Source of the DNA: Polaromonas sp. C04
GTDB lineage: Bacteria > Pseudomonadota > Gammaproteobacteria > Burkholderiales > Burkholderiaceae_C
Direction of reading: 5' to 3'
NCBI RefSeq assembly: GCF_002002705.1
Contig: NZ_MUNS01000025.1
Coordinates: 155,972 to 219,971, forward strand
DNA length: 64,000 nucleotides
Positions 11,840-19,764 of the stretch are shown one piece after another. The first letter of the stretch is position 1, and every line of letters starts with the position of its first letter. A program made the translations under genes and the position numbers. The notes under the pieces are model-generated. The model saw only the letters and a program-made list of their open reading frames with translations, had not been told where the DNA came from and did not search any database.

Positions 11840-11854
11840 TTCTGGAGACACCCC

Positions 11855-12913
11855 ATGACTGCACCGTTCGCTTACGACGTTAATCCGGCCCGCATCGTGT
11901 TCGGGCCCGGGACTCTGGCCCGGGTGGCCGACGAGGTCAGGCGGCTGGGCGCCCGCCGGGCGCTCGTGTTGTCCACGCCGTTCCAGCAGGCCGACGCAGA
12001 GGCATTGGCCAGGCAACTCGGGACGCTGGCCGCCGGCGTATTCGCCAAGGCCGCGATGCACACACCGGTCGCGGTGACGAAAGAGGCGATGCTCGCGTTC
12101 CAGGGCGTTGACGCCGATTGTGTTGTCGCGCTGGGCGGTGGATCGACCATTGGCCTGGGCAAGGCCATTGCGTACCGCAACGACACGCCCCAGATCGTGG
12201 TGGCCACGACCTACGCGGGGTCCGAAGTCACGCCTATCCTCGGCCAGACCGAAGACGGCATCAAAACCACAGTGCGCGATCCGAAGATCCTGCCCGAGGT
12301 GGTGATCTACGATCCCAATCTGACCCTGGGCCTGCCCGTTGCCATGAGCGTCACGAGCGGGCTGAACGCCATGGCGCATGCGGTCGAGGCGCTCTACGCG
12401 CAGGACCGGAACCCGATCTCATCCATGCTGGCGGTCGAAGGCGTGCGTGCGCTGCGCGCTGCGCTGCCGATGATCGTTGGCAACCCGAAGGACGTCACGG
12501 CGCGCGGCGACGCGCTCTACGGATCGTGGCTTTGCGGTACGGTGCTCGGCACGGTCGGCATGGCGCTGCATCACAAGCTCTGCCACACGCTCGGCGGGAG
12601 CTTCGACCTGCCGCACGCAGAGACCCATGCGATCTTGCTGCCCCATTCGGCGGCCTACAACGCGCAAGCTGCAGCCAACGAGTTGCAACCCTTGGCCGAT
12701 CTGTTTGGCGGCGCCATCGGCAGCGGCCTTTACGACTTTGCCAAGTCGCTTGGCGCGCCGCTGGCCCTCAAGGACCTGGGCCTGCAGGAGGCGCAGCTGG
12801 ATGCCGCCGCCGACCTGGCCGTGAAAAACCCCTACTGGAACCCGCGGCCCGTCGAACGCGACGCCGTGCGCTCTCTGCTGCAGCGCGCCTGGGAAGGCGC
12901 AAGGCCGCAGTAA
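11855..12913 (+). CDS. Maleylacetate reductase
   Basis: A 352-residue iron-containing alcohol dehydrogenase-family enzyme that reduces maleylacetate to 3-oxoadipate with NAD(P)H. The N-terminal NPARIVFGPG motif and GGGSTIGLGKAIAYR dinucleotide-binding segment (about 93-107) are hallmarks of maleylacetate reductases, and the metal-site region HHKLCHTLGG is present. Cytoplasmic. It follows the hydroxylase by 15 bp. Together with the intradiol dioxygenase at the end of the operon it completes the lower hydroxyquinol pathway into the 3-oxoadipate route; the genes for 3-oxoadipate use are not in this window. Confidence 0.92.
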   Translation: MTAPFAYDVNPARIVFGPGTLARVADEVRRLGARRALVLSTPFQQADAEALARQLGTLAAGVFAKAAMHTPVAVTKEAMLAFQGVDADCVVALGGGSTIGLGKAIAYRNDTPQIVVATTYAGSEVTPILGQTEDGIKTTVRDPKILPEVVIYDPNLTLGLPVAMSVTSGLNAMAHAVEALYAQDRNPISSMLAVEGVRALRAALPMIVGNPKDVTARGDALYGSWLCGTVLGTVGMALHHKLCHTLGGSFDLPHAETHAILLPHSAAYNAQAAANELQPLADLFGGAIGSGLYDFAKSLGAPLALKDLGLQEAQLDAAADLAVKNPYWNPRPVERDAVRSLLQRAWEGARPQ

Positions 12914-12946
12914 CCAAGATCACCCAACCAACCAGGAGAAGAGACC

Positions 12947-14212
12947 ATGTTCACCAGAAGACAATTGCTTGAAACCGGTGTGGCTGCGGCCACAAGCTCG
13001 CTTGCGATCCCCGCGTTTGCACAAAAGCGCCCGATCAAGATCGGCTACATCAGCCCGCAATCGGGGCCGCTGAGCGCTTTCTCGCAGGCCGACAAGTACA
13101 TGATCGCGCAGTTCCAGAAGGCCGCCCTGGCCAAGGGGCTGAACGTCCAGGTGCTGGTCAAGGACAGCCAATCGAACCCCAACCGGGCCGCCGACGTCGC
13201 ACGCGAGCTGATCTTGCGCGACAAGGTGAACCTGATCCTTGTTGCTTCGACGCCGGAGACGACAAACCCGGTCTGCACCGTCGCCGAGGCCGAACAAGTG
13301 CCGGTCATCTCGTCGGTGGCGCCATGGCAGTCTTGGTACGTCGGCCAGCAGGGCAATCCCGACAACCCGTCGTCATGGACCAGTTTCAATTACGTTTACC
13401 ACTTCTTCTGGGGCCTGGAAGACAACGTGGCGGTGTTTCTGAACATGTGGAACAGCGTCAAGACCAACAAGAGCCTGGGTGCGCTCTGGCCCAATGACGG
13501 CGACGGCAATGCGTGGGCCAGCAACTATGGCTTGCCGCCGGCGGCCAAGAAAGCGGGCTACAAGCTGACCGATCCGGGGCGTTACCAGGACCTGACCGAC
13601 GACTTCTCGGCCCAGATCAACGCTTTCAAGAAGAACGACGTCGAGATATTCACCGGCATTCCGATTCCGCCGGACTTCACGACCTTCTGGACCCAGGCCA
13701 GCCAGCAGGGTTTCAAGCCCAAACTGGTGTCCATCGCCAAGGCGCTGCTGTTCCCCGAAAGCGTGGCTGCGCTGGGTAAGCTCGGCCACAACCTGACTTG
13801 CGAGGTTTACTGGACGCCGACGTTTCCGTTCCATTCTTCGCTGACGGGCGAAAGCTGTGCCGACCTGGCCGCGGGCTTCTCCAAGGCAGCTGGCCGTCAG
13901 TGGACCCAGCCGGTGGGATACACCCACGCCCTGTTCGAGCTGGCCGCCGACGTGCTCAAGCGCGCTGGCGATCCCACAAATCGTGACGCCGTGGCAAAGG
14001 CCATCGCCAGCACCTCGCTCGATACGGTGGTGGGCAACATCCGCTGGGGCAAGGACAACGTGCCAGCGTATGCGCGCAAGAACGTGGCCAAGACACCACT
14101 GCTCGGTGGCCAATGGCGGCGCCAGGCCAATGGCAGCTTCGATCTGGTCATCGTGGAAAACGGCAATGCCCCGAACATCCCGCTCGGCGGCAAGCTCGAA
14201 ACCCTGCGCTGA
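12947..14212 (+). CDS. ABC transporter substrate-binding protein (branched-chain amino acid type)
   Basis: A 421-residue periplasmic binding protein of the Leu/Ile/Val family. It begins with a twin-arginine-like TRRQLL motif and a hydrophobic segment cleaved after about residue 26 (PAFA-QKRP), then the family start PIKIGYISPQSGPLS. Its placement between maleylacetate reductase and four ABC transporter genes, in an operon ending with a ring-cleavage dioxygenase, suggests it binds an aromatic acid feeding the pathway rather than an amino acid. The twin-arginine motif implies possible export in folded form; Sec export is also possible. Confidence 0.88.
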   Translation: MFTRRQLLETGVAAATSSLAIPAFAQKRPIKIGYISPQSGPLSAFSQADKYMIAQFQKAALAKGLNVQVLVKDSQSNPNRAADVARELILRDKVNLILVASTPETTNPVCTVAEAEQVPVISSVAPWQSWYVGQQGNPDNPSSWTSFNYVYHFFWGLEDNVAVFLNMWNSVKTNKSLGALWPNDGDGNAWASNYGLPPAAKKAGYKLTDPGRYQDLTDDFSAQINAFKKNDVEIFTGIPIPPDFTTFWTQASQQGFKPKLVSIAKALLFPESVAALGKLGHNLTCEVYWTPTFPFHSSLTGESCADLAAGFSKAAGRQWTQPVGYTHALFELAADVLKRAGDPTNRDAVAKAIASTSLDTVVGNIRWGKDNVPAYARKNVAKTPLLGGQWRRQANGSFDLVIVENGNAPNIPLGGKLETLR

Positions 14213-14221
14213 CCGGCACGT

Positions 14222-14962
14222 ATGAACGAGTCAGAGGCCGATGTGCCTATCCTCAGCCTGAAGTCCGTGTCCAGGTCGTTTGGCGCGCTCAAGGTGTCGG
14301 ACGACGTGAGCTTCGACGTGGCGCCGGGCGAGGCGCTGGGCATCATCGGTCCCAACGGTGCCGGCAAGTCCACGCTCTTCAACCTGATCGCGGGCAACCT
14401 GCGTCCGGATGCGGGAACGGTATTGTTCGAGGGCGTCGATGTCACGCACCAGTCAACGATGCAGCGCTGTGTCTCGGGTGTCGGGCGGTCGTTTCAGATC
14501 CCGCAGCCCTTCGGGCACCTGAGTGTCTATGAAAACCTGCTGGTGGCGGCGCAGTTCGGCGGCGGGTGGCGCGGACGGGAAGCCGCAGGGCACTGCGTGG
14601 ACATCCTGGGCCGCACCGGGCTGGAGGATGTGTCCGACAAGCCGGCCGGAGGACTGTCGCTGCTCAAGCGCAAACGGCTGGAACTGGCCCGCGCCATGGC
14701 GACTTCGCCCCGGCTGATCCTGCTCGACGAAATTGCAGGCGGGTTGACCGAGGCGGAGTGCGGCGAACTCATCGTCACGATCAAGGCCATCCATGCGAGC
14801 GGGACGGCCATCATCTGGATTGAACATGTTCTGCACGCGCTGAACTCGGTCGTGGAGCGCCTGATGGTTCTTAACTTCGGCAAGGTGCTCATGATCGGCG
14901 AACCCGGCGCGGTCATGGCCTCGCCCGAGGTGCGCGAGATCTATCTGGGGATTGAAGTATGA
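14222..14962 (+). CDS. ABC transporter ATP-binding protein (LivG-type)
   Basis: A 246-residue ATPase. Walker [10 protein letters not shown] is at 43-51 and Walker B LILLDE at 165-170. The ABC signature, normally LSGGQ or LSYGQ, reads LSLLKR at 145-150, a degenerate form I recall from LivG proteins of transporters for non-amino-acid ligands. It starts 9 bp after the binding-protein stop and overlaps the next ATPase gene by 4 bp (ATGA), so the two are translationally coupled and should form a heterodimeric motor for the permeases downstream. Confidence 0.9.
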   Translation: MNESEADVPILSLKSVSRSFGALKVSDDVSFDVAPGEALGIIGPNGAGKSTLFNLIAGNLRPDAGTVLFEGVDVTHQSTMQRCVSGVGRSFQIPQPFGHLSVYENLLVAAQFGGGWRGREAAGHCVDILGRTGLEDVSDKPAGGLSLLKRKRLELARAMATSPRLILLDEIAGGLTEAECGELIVTIKAIHASGTAIIWIEHVLHALNSVVERLMVLNFGKVLMIGEPGAVMASPEVREIYLGIEV

Positions 14963-15678
14963 ACAACACAAAAGCCCTGCTTCAGACGCATAACCTGACA
15001 GCGTTCTACGGCGACTTCCAGGCACTGTTCGGGGTCGACCTGACACTGCACAAGGGCGAGACGGTGGCCATCATCGGCGCCAACGGTGCAGGCAAGACGA
15101 CACTCATGCGGGCCATCACCGGCATCGTGCCGACTCCGCCGGACGCCATCACGCTGCACGGCGAAGCCATCGGCGCGCTGTCGGCCCCGGACGTGCTGGC
15201 GCGCGGAGTGGCGATGGTGCCGGAGGGTCGCAAGTTGTTTTCGTCGCTCAGTGTTGAGGAAAACCTGTTGATCGGTGCGCACGTCCGTCGTGGCAACGAA
15301 CACTGGACCCTCGGTGCCATCTATGACCTCTTCCCTGTCTTGAGGGAGCGCCGGTACAACTCCGCGACCGCGCTGTCGGGCGGGCAGCAACAGATGGTGG
15401 CGATTGGTCGGGCGCTCATGTCCAATCCCGAGGTGCTGCTGTGCGACGAGATCAGCCTGGGGCTGGCGCCGCTGGTCATCCGCGACATTTATGCCGCCGT
15501 GCCCAAGATCAAGACGGCTGGCGCGTCGATCATCGTGGTGGAGCAGGACATCGGTCAGGCGCTGCGGGTCGCCGACCGCGTCTATTGCATGATGGAAGGA
15601 CGGGTGACGCTGGAAGGCACGCCCGAGAGCCTGTCGCGCGAAGCCATCCACGACGCGTACTTCGGGGTGAGCGCATGA
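14959..15678 (+). CDS. ABC transporter ATP-binding protein (LivF-type)
   Basis: A 239-residue ATPase with Walker A GANGAGKTT at 40-48 and a canonical LSGGQQQ signature near 139-145. Partner of the LivG-type ATPase. It overlaps the genes on both sides by 4 bp (ATGA at each junction), which points to tight translational coupling across the importer. Confidence 0.92.
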   Translation: MNNTKALLQTHNLTAFYGDFQALFGVDLTLHKGETVAIIGANGAGKTTLMRAITGIVPTPPDAITLHGEAIGALSAPDVLARGVAMVPEGRKLFSSLSVEENLLIGAHVRRGNEHWTLGAIYDLFPVLRERRYNSATALSGGQQQMVAIGRALMSNPEVLLCDEISLGLAPLVIRDIYAAVPKIKTAGASIIVVEQDIGQALRVADRVYCMMEGRVTLEGTPESLSREAIHDAYFGVSA

Positions 15679-16538
15679 TCTGGCTCGACACCATCGTGCA
15701 GGGCATCCTGCTGGGCGGGCTGTACGCCCTGTTTGCCGCCGGCTTGAGCCTGGTCTTCGGCGTCATGCGACTGGTCAACCTGGCCCATGGCGACCTTATC
15801 GTGCTGGCGGCCTATCTGGTCCTCGTGATCATGACTGCGCTGGGGCTGCATCCCTTCGTGGCCGTGCTGATTGCCGCGCCGATCATGTTCGCGGTCGGCT
15901 GGCTGCTTCAGACTTACGTGCTCAACCGCGTGCTGGGCGAGGACATCCTGCCGCCGCTGCTCGTCACCTTCGGCCTGTCGGTCGTGATCCAGAATGGGCT
16001 GCTGGAAGTCTTCTCAGCGGACACCCAGAAGTTGACCGCCGGGCCGATCGAGGTTGCGTCGCTGTCACTTGGACCGATTGCGGTCGGCATCGTGCCGCTG
16101 ATGACGCTCGCGACCGCCGTGATCGTGATCTTCCTGCTCAACCAGATCTTCTACAAGACCGCTTTGGGCCGGGCGTTTCGGGCCACCTCCGACGATGCTG
16201 TGACGGCTGGGCTGATGGGCATCCACCCGAAGCGGGTGTTCGCCATGGCCACCGGGATCGCCATGGTCGTGGCAACCATCGCGGCGCTTTACCTGGGCAC
16301 GCGGGCGAATTTCGATCCCTCGATCGGCCCGGCGCGCCTCATCTATGCCTTCGAGGCAGTGATCATCGGCGGGCTCGGGAGTCTGTGGGGAACCTTGATT
16401 GGCGGCATGGTCATCGGCGTGGCGCAGACGCTGGGTGCCGCGGTCAGTCCGGATTGGCAGATTCTTGCCGGACACCTGGCCTTTGTGGTGGTCCTCCTTG
16501 TACGCCCGCGCGGGCTATTTCCCCGCGCCAATGATTGA
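15675..16538 (+). CDS. ABC transporter permease (LivH-type)
   Basis: A 287-residue inner membrane permease with the LivH-type N-terminus (QGILLGGLYALFAAGLSLVFG region) and about eight hydrophobic segments. The start at 15675 was chosen because it overlaps the upstream stop in an ATGA and begins directly with the first membrane segment; longer in-frame versions would run through the ATPase gene. Forms the channel with the LivM-type permease. Confidence 0.92.
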   Translation: MIWLDTIVQGILLGGLYALFAAGLSLVFGVMRLVNLAHGDLIVLAAYLVLVIMTALGLHPFVAVLIAAPIMFAVGWLLQTYVLNRVLGEDILPPLLVTFGLSVVIQNGLLEVFSADTQKLTAGPIEVASLSLGPIAVGIVPLMTLATAVIVIFLLNQIFYKTALGRAFRATSDDAVTAGLMGIHPKRVFAMATGIAMVVATIAALYLGTRANFDPSIGPARLIYAFEAVIIGGLGSLWGTLIGGMVIGVAQTLGAAVSPDWQILAGHLAFVVVLLVRPRGLFPRAND

Positions 16539-16545
16539 GCCTGTT

Positions 16546-17604
16546 ATGTCACTCACAAGTACCCCTCGTTCGTTCGACTGGCGCGCCGCACTGACCGGAC
16601 TCGTTCTGGCGGCTGCTCTGGCGGCGGTCCCCGTCGTCGGTTCGCGCGTCATGGTCCAGGATGTCTTCATGATGCTGACCCTGCTGGTGCTGGCGATGAA
16701 CTGGAATTTGCTGGCCGGTTTTGCCGGTCTGGTCTCGGTAGGCCAGCAAGTCTTCGTCGGCCTGGGCGCCTACGCGATGTTCGCGGCCGTGATCCTTTGG
16801 GGTCTGGATCCGCTCGTCGGGATCGGCATCGCCGGCGTAGTGGCCGTGTTATTTGCCGTCCCCATGGCGTTCTTCGCGTTCCGGCTCAGCGGCGCCTACT
16901 TCGCCATCGGAACCTGGGTCGTGGCCGAAATCGCGCGCCTGTCGCTGGCGCAATGGCATGCCTTGGGCGGCGGTACCGGCACCTCTTTGCCCAGAGGCAC
17001 GACGGACAAGATGTTCGGCGTGGCGCATGTCAAGGAGCTGCTGCATGTCAGCAGTCCGGCTGCCGCTGACGCCATCACCTATTGGCTGGCCCTTGCGCTG
17101 GCGCTGGTCACCCTGGGTGCCAGCTACGTCTTCCTGCGCTCGCGCATGGGGCTGGGTCTGCAAGCCATCCGCGACAACACCGAAGGGGCGCGCTCGGTGG
17201 GTGTGGATCCGACCCGCCTGAAGGCGCTGGTTTTTCTACTGACCGCCCTCGGGACCGGCCTGTGTGGCGCTCTGCTCTTCATCCAGATCACGCGCGTCAC
17301 GCCCGATGCCGCATTTTCCGTGATCAACTGGACCGCCTACGTGATCTTCGTGGTGGTCATTGGCGGCATCGGCACGCTGCCTGGTCCCATCGTTGGCGTG
17401 GTGATCTTCTACGCCTTGCAGCGCGTGCTGTCGGACTACGGCTCGGTCTATCTGATCGTGCTGGGTCTGATCGGCATCGTGATCATGCTGTTTGCGCGGC
17501 GGGGCTTGTGGGGCCTATTCACTGACCGCAGCGGCATCGAACTATTGCCGTTGCGCCAGCATCCTCCCCACGATTTGTTAATGCAGAAAGGAACCCGATC
17601 ATGA
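16546..17604 (+). CDS. ABC transporter permease (LivM-type)
   Basis: A 352-residue inner membrane permease with the LivM landmarks [26 protein letters not shown] region and about ten hydrophobic segments. Two in-frame ATGs are close together, 16531 (overlapping the livH-type stop) and 16546; the second is given here, but the first is almost equally likely. The final codons overlap the dioxygenase start in an ATGA, linking import and ring cleavage in one transcript. Confidence 0.88.
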   Translation: MSLTSTPRSFDWRAALTGLVLAAALAAVPVVGSRVMVQDVFMMLTLLVLAMNWNLLAGFAGLVSVGQQVFVGLGAYAMFAAVILWGLDPLVGIGIAGVVAVLFAVPMAFFAFRLSGAYFAIGTWVVAEIARLSLAQWHALGGGTGTSLPRGTTDKMFGVAHVKELLHVSSPAAADAITYWLALALALVTLGASYVFLRSRMGLGLQAIRDNTEGARSVGVDPTRLKALVFLLTALGTGLCGALLFIQITRVTPDAAFSVINWTAYVIFVVVIGGIGTLPGPIVGVVIFYALQRVLSDYGSVYLIVLGLIGIVIMLFARRGLWGLFTDRSGIELLPLRQHPPHDLLMQKGTRS

Positions 17605-18455
17605 CCCAGTTTTTCACTGAAGCAGGCTCTGTCGAAGCCGTCAACACCCGCATGGGCAAGGACATCAACCCGCGCCTGAAGGAGGTGATGGCATCACTCA
17701 TCAAGCATCTTCATGCCTTCGCCAAGGACATCCACCTGACCCAGGAGGAGTGGGATATTGCGATTGACTTCCTGACCAGGACCGGCCAGATGTGCAGCGA
17801 AGAGCGGCAGGAATTCATCCTGCTGAGCGACACGCTGGGCTTTTCCATGCTGGTGGATACCATCAATAACCGCCGCCCGGTGGGAGCCACCGAAAACACG
17901 GTGTTCGGCCCGTTCCATGTCGCTGGCGCGCCCGAGCGTCAGATGGGCGAGAACATCTCGCTCGACGGCAAGGGGGAGAGCTGTCTTTTCGAGGGGCGGG
18001 TGATCGATCTGCATGGAGAGCCCATCCAGGGCGCGCGCATCGATGTGTGGTCGGACAACGCCGACGGTTTCTACGACGTGCAGCAGCCCGGTATCCAGCC
18101 GAAATGGAACAACCGGGGAATTTTCACCACCGGCGCGGACGGCAAATACAGTTTCGTGGGGATAAAGCCCGTGTCCTATCCCATCCCCGACGACGGCCCG
18201 GTCGGCAAGATGCTCGCTCATCTGGGGCGCCATCCCCACCGGCCCGCGCACATGCACTTCATGGTTACCGCGCCCGGGTTCCAGAAGCTGGTCACCCATA
18301 CCTTCGTCGGTGGCGATCCGTACATCACGTCGGACACGGTGTTTGGCGTGAAGGAAACGCTGGTGGCTCCGTTCGAGCATGTCAACGACGGCAAGACCGT
18401 TTGGCACTCACCCTTCGACTTCGTGCTCACTCCGGTGCCGAGTGTCTCGCGGTGA
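17601..18455 (+). CDS. Intradiol ring-cleavage dioxygenase, probable hydroxyquinol 1,2-dioxygenase
   Basis: A 284-residue Fe(III) intradiol dioxygenase with an N-terminal helical dimerisation domain (to about residue 95) and a beta-sandwich catalytic domain. The four iron ligands are visible: Tyr158, Tyr193, His217 and His219 (RPAHMHF), at spacings matching known hydroxyquinol 1,2-dioxygenases. Length and neighbours (maleylacetate reductase, ring hydroxylase) favour hydroxyquinol over catechol as substrate; the product would be maleylacetate. Last gene of the operon and coupled to the permease by a 4-bp overlap. Confidence 0.9.
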   Translation: MTQFFTEAGSVEAVNTRMGKDINPRLKEVMASLIKHLHAFAKDIHLTQEEWDIAIDFLTRTGQMCSEERQEFILLSDTLGFSMLVDTINNRRPVGATENTVFGPFHVAGAPERQMGENISLDGKGESCLFEGRVIDLHGEPIQGARIDVWSDNADGFYDVQQPGIQPKWNNRGIFTTGADGKYSFVGIKPVSYPIPDDGPVGKMLAHLGRHPHRPAHMHFMVTAPGFQKLVTHTFVGGDPYITSDTVFGVKETLVAPFEHVNDGKTVWHSPFDFVLTPVPSVSR

Positions 18456-18530
18456 GGGTGGAAACACCATACCATTCCCTTTTACCGCCGCGCCAAAGCA
18501 CACCAGCATTGTCAGACTGGTGACTGCCTT

Positions 18531-18872
18531 TCACGCAGTGTCGTGCGCGTGCGCCATCACATCGATGGCCAGCGCCGAGTGTGCATAGGCCCCGCCCGCG
18601 CGCATCTCGGCGGCCACCCAGATGGCTTCCATGATCTCCTGCTCGGTGGCGCCGGCCTTCAGGGCGGCTTGGGTGTGGCCGCGAATGCAATACGGGCACT
18701 GGGTCACGTGCGCCACCGCCACCGCGATCAACTGCTTGGTCTTGCCCGGCAGGGCGCCGTCGGCAAACACGCTGGCGCTGAACGCCTTGAAGGCCTCCAG
18801 CGGCTTGGGCGCGAGCTCGCGGCGCTTGCGCGCAATCTCTGCCGTGGAGGGGGGATAAAGGGATGTGTCCAT
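18531..18872 (-). CDS. Carboxymuconolactone decarboxylase-family (AhpD-like) protein
   Basis: A 113-residue all-helical protein with the CxxC-x3-H redox motif (Cys59, Cys62, His66) of AhpD-like alkylhydroperoxidases. The motif argues for peroxide or thiol chemistry rather than 4-carboxymuconolactone decarboxylation, although these small proteins are often annotated with the latter. It is the last gene of a leftward cluster with a second AhpD-like protein, a DUF488 protein and a Rieske/FAD oxidoreductase. Confidence 0.85.
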   Translation of the reverse strand: MDTSLYPPSTAEIARKRRELAPKPLEAFKAFSASVFADGALPGKTKQLIAVAVAHVTQCPYCIRGHTQAALKAGATEQEIMEAIWVAAEMRAGGAYAHSALAIDVMAHAHDTA

Positions 18873-18915
18873 GGGGATCCTTGTCGATTGGCTTGCAGGG
18901 TGTGGGGGGGCTCGC

Positions 18916-19380
18916 TCAGCCGGCGCGCGCGGCCGGCTGGTAGATGCCCGCTTCGGAGCGGAACGGCACCGCCAGGCGGTTCCAGCCGTTGATGGCGATA
19001 ACGGCGAGTGTCAGGTCGACGATCGCCTTTTCGTCAAACTGGCGCCGTACCTCCTCATAGAGTTCGTCGGACACCTCGTGCCCGGCCAGTTGCGTGAGCG
19101 CCTCGGCCCAGGCCAGTGCGGCGCGCTCGCGCTCGGTGTAGAACGTCGTCTCGCGCCACGCCGGCAGCAGGTACAGGCGCTGCTCGGTCTCGCCGGCGGC
19201 GCGCGCATCCTTGGTGTGCATGTCCAGGCAGTAGGCGCAGCCGTTGATCTGCGACACGCGCATCTTCACCAGCTCGATCAGCGACGGCTCCAGCCCGCAT
19301 CCGCGCACATACTTCTCCAAGCCCAGCATCGCCTGAAAGGCGCCGGGCGAAGCCTTCTTGTAATCGATTCGTTCTGTCAT
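18916..19380 (-). CDS. AhpD-like alkylhydroperoxidase family protein
   Basis: A 154-residue AhpD-fold protein with the redox motif CAYCLDMH (Cys48, Cys51, His55) and the C-terminal INGWNRLAVPF region typical of the family. Probably a peroxidase or thiol-redox protein of the cytoplasm. It sits 12 bp after the DUF488 gene and 43 bp before the second AhpD-like gene, so all are likely cotranscribed. Confidence 0.87.
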   Translation of the reverse strand: MTERIDYKKASPGAFQAMLGLEKYVRGCGLEPSLIELVKMRVSQINGCAYCLDMHTKDARAAGETEQRLYLLPAWRETTFYTERERAALAWAEALTQLAGHEVSDELYEEVRRQFDEKAIVDLTLAVIAINGWNRLAVPFRSEAGIYQPAARAG

Positions 19381-19392
19381 GTTGGTTTTCCT

Positions 19393-19764
19393 TCAAAGAG
19401 TTGTCAAAAGAAATTCCCGCATGGCGACCGCGTTGTTGTGCGCCTCGTCATGGGCGCCATACACGAGCGTGATCGTGCCCTGGCGCGCCAGCACGCGCAG
19501 GGATTCGAGCAGATCGGCGTGCGGGCGCAGTTCCGCCGCGTAGCGCCGGCGAAACTCGGGCCACAGCGCCGGGTCGTGGCCGAACCACTGGCGCAATTCG
19601 GTGCTCGGCGCGAGGTCTTTCGTCCATTGGTCCAGGGCCAATGTTTCTTTCTTGACGCCGCGCGGCCACAAGCGGTCGATCAGGATGCGCGTGCCGTCGC
19701 CGGGCGCGGGCGGCTCGTAGGCGCGCTTGATCTGGACGTGGCTGGCGGGGATTTTCGTGCTCAT
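19393..19764 (-). CDS. DUF488 family protein
   Basis: A 123-residue protein with the DUF488 signatures IDRLWPRGVKKE and LTLVYGAHDEAHNNA. Function unknown; the family has a nucleoside-deoxyribosyltransferase-like fold by my recollection. The start overlaps the Rieske/FAD oxidoreductase stop by 4 bp, so it is coupled to that gene. Confidence 0.88.
   Translation of the reverse strand: MSTKIPASHVQIKRAYEPPAPGDGTRILIDRLWPRGVKKETLALDQWTKDLAPSTELRQWFGHDPALWPEFRRRYAAELRPHADLLESLRVLARQGTITLVYGAHDEAHNNAVAMREFLLTTL

Noticed and set aside
18501..18522. Possible bidirectional terminator (CACCAG / CTGGTG) between the dioxygenase and AhpD-like genes
   Set aside because: Only 6-bp arms with a 10-nt loop and no T-tract; too weak to call.
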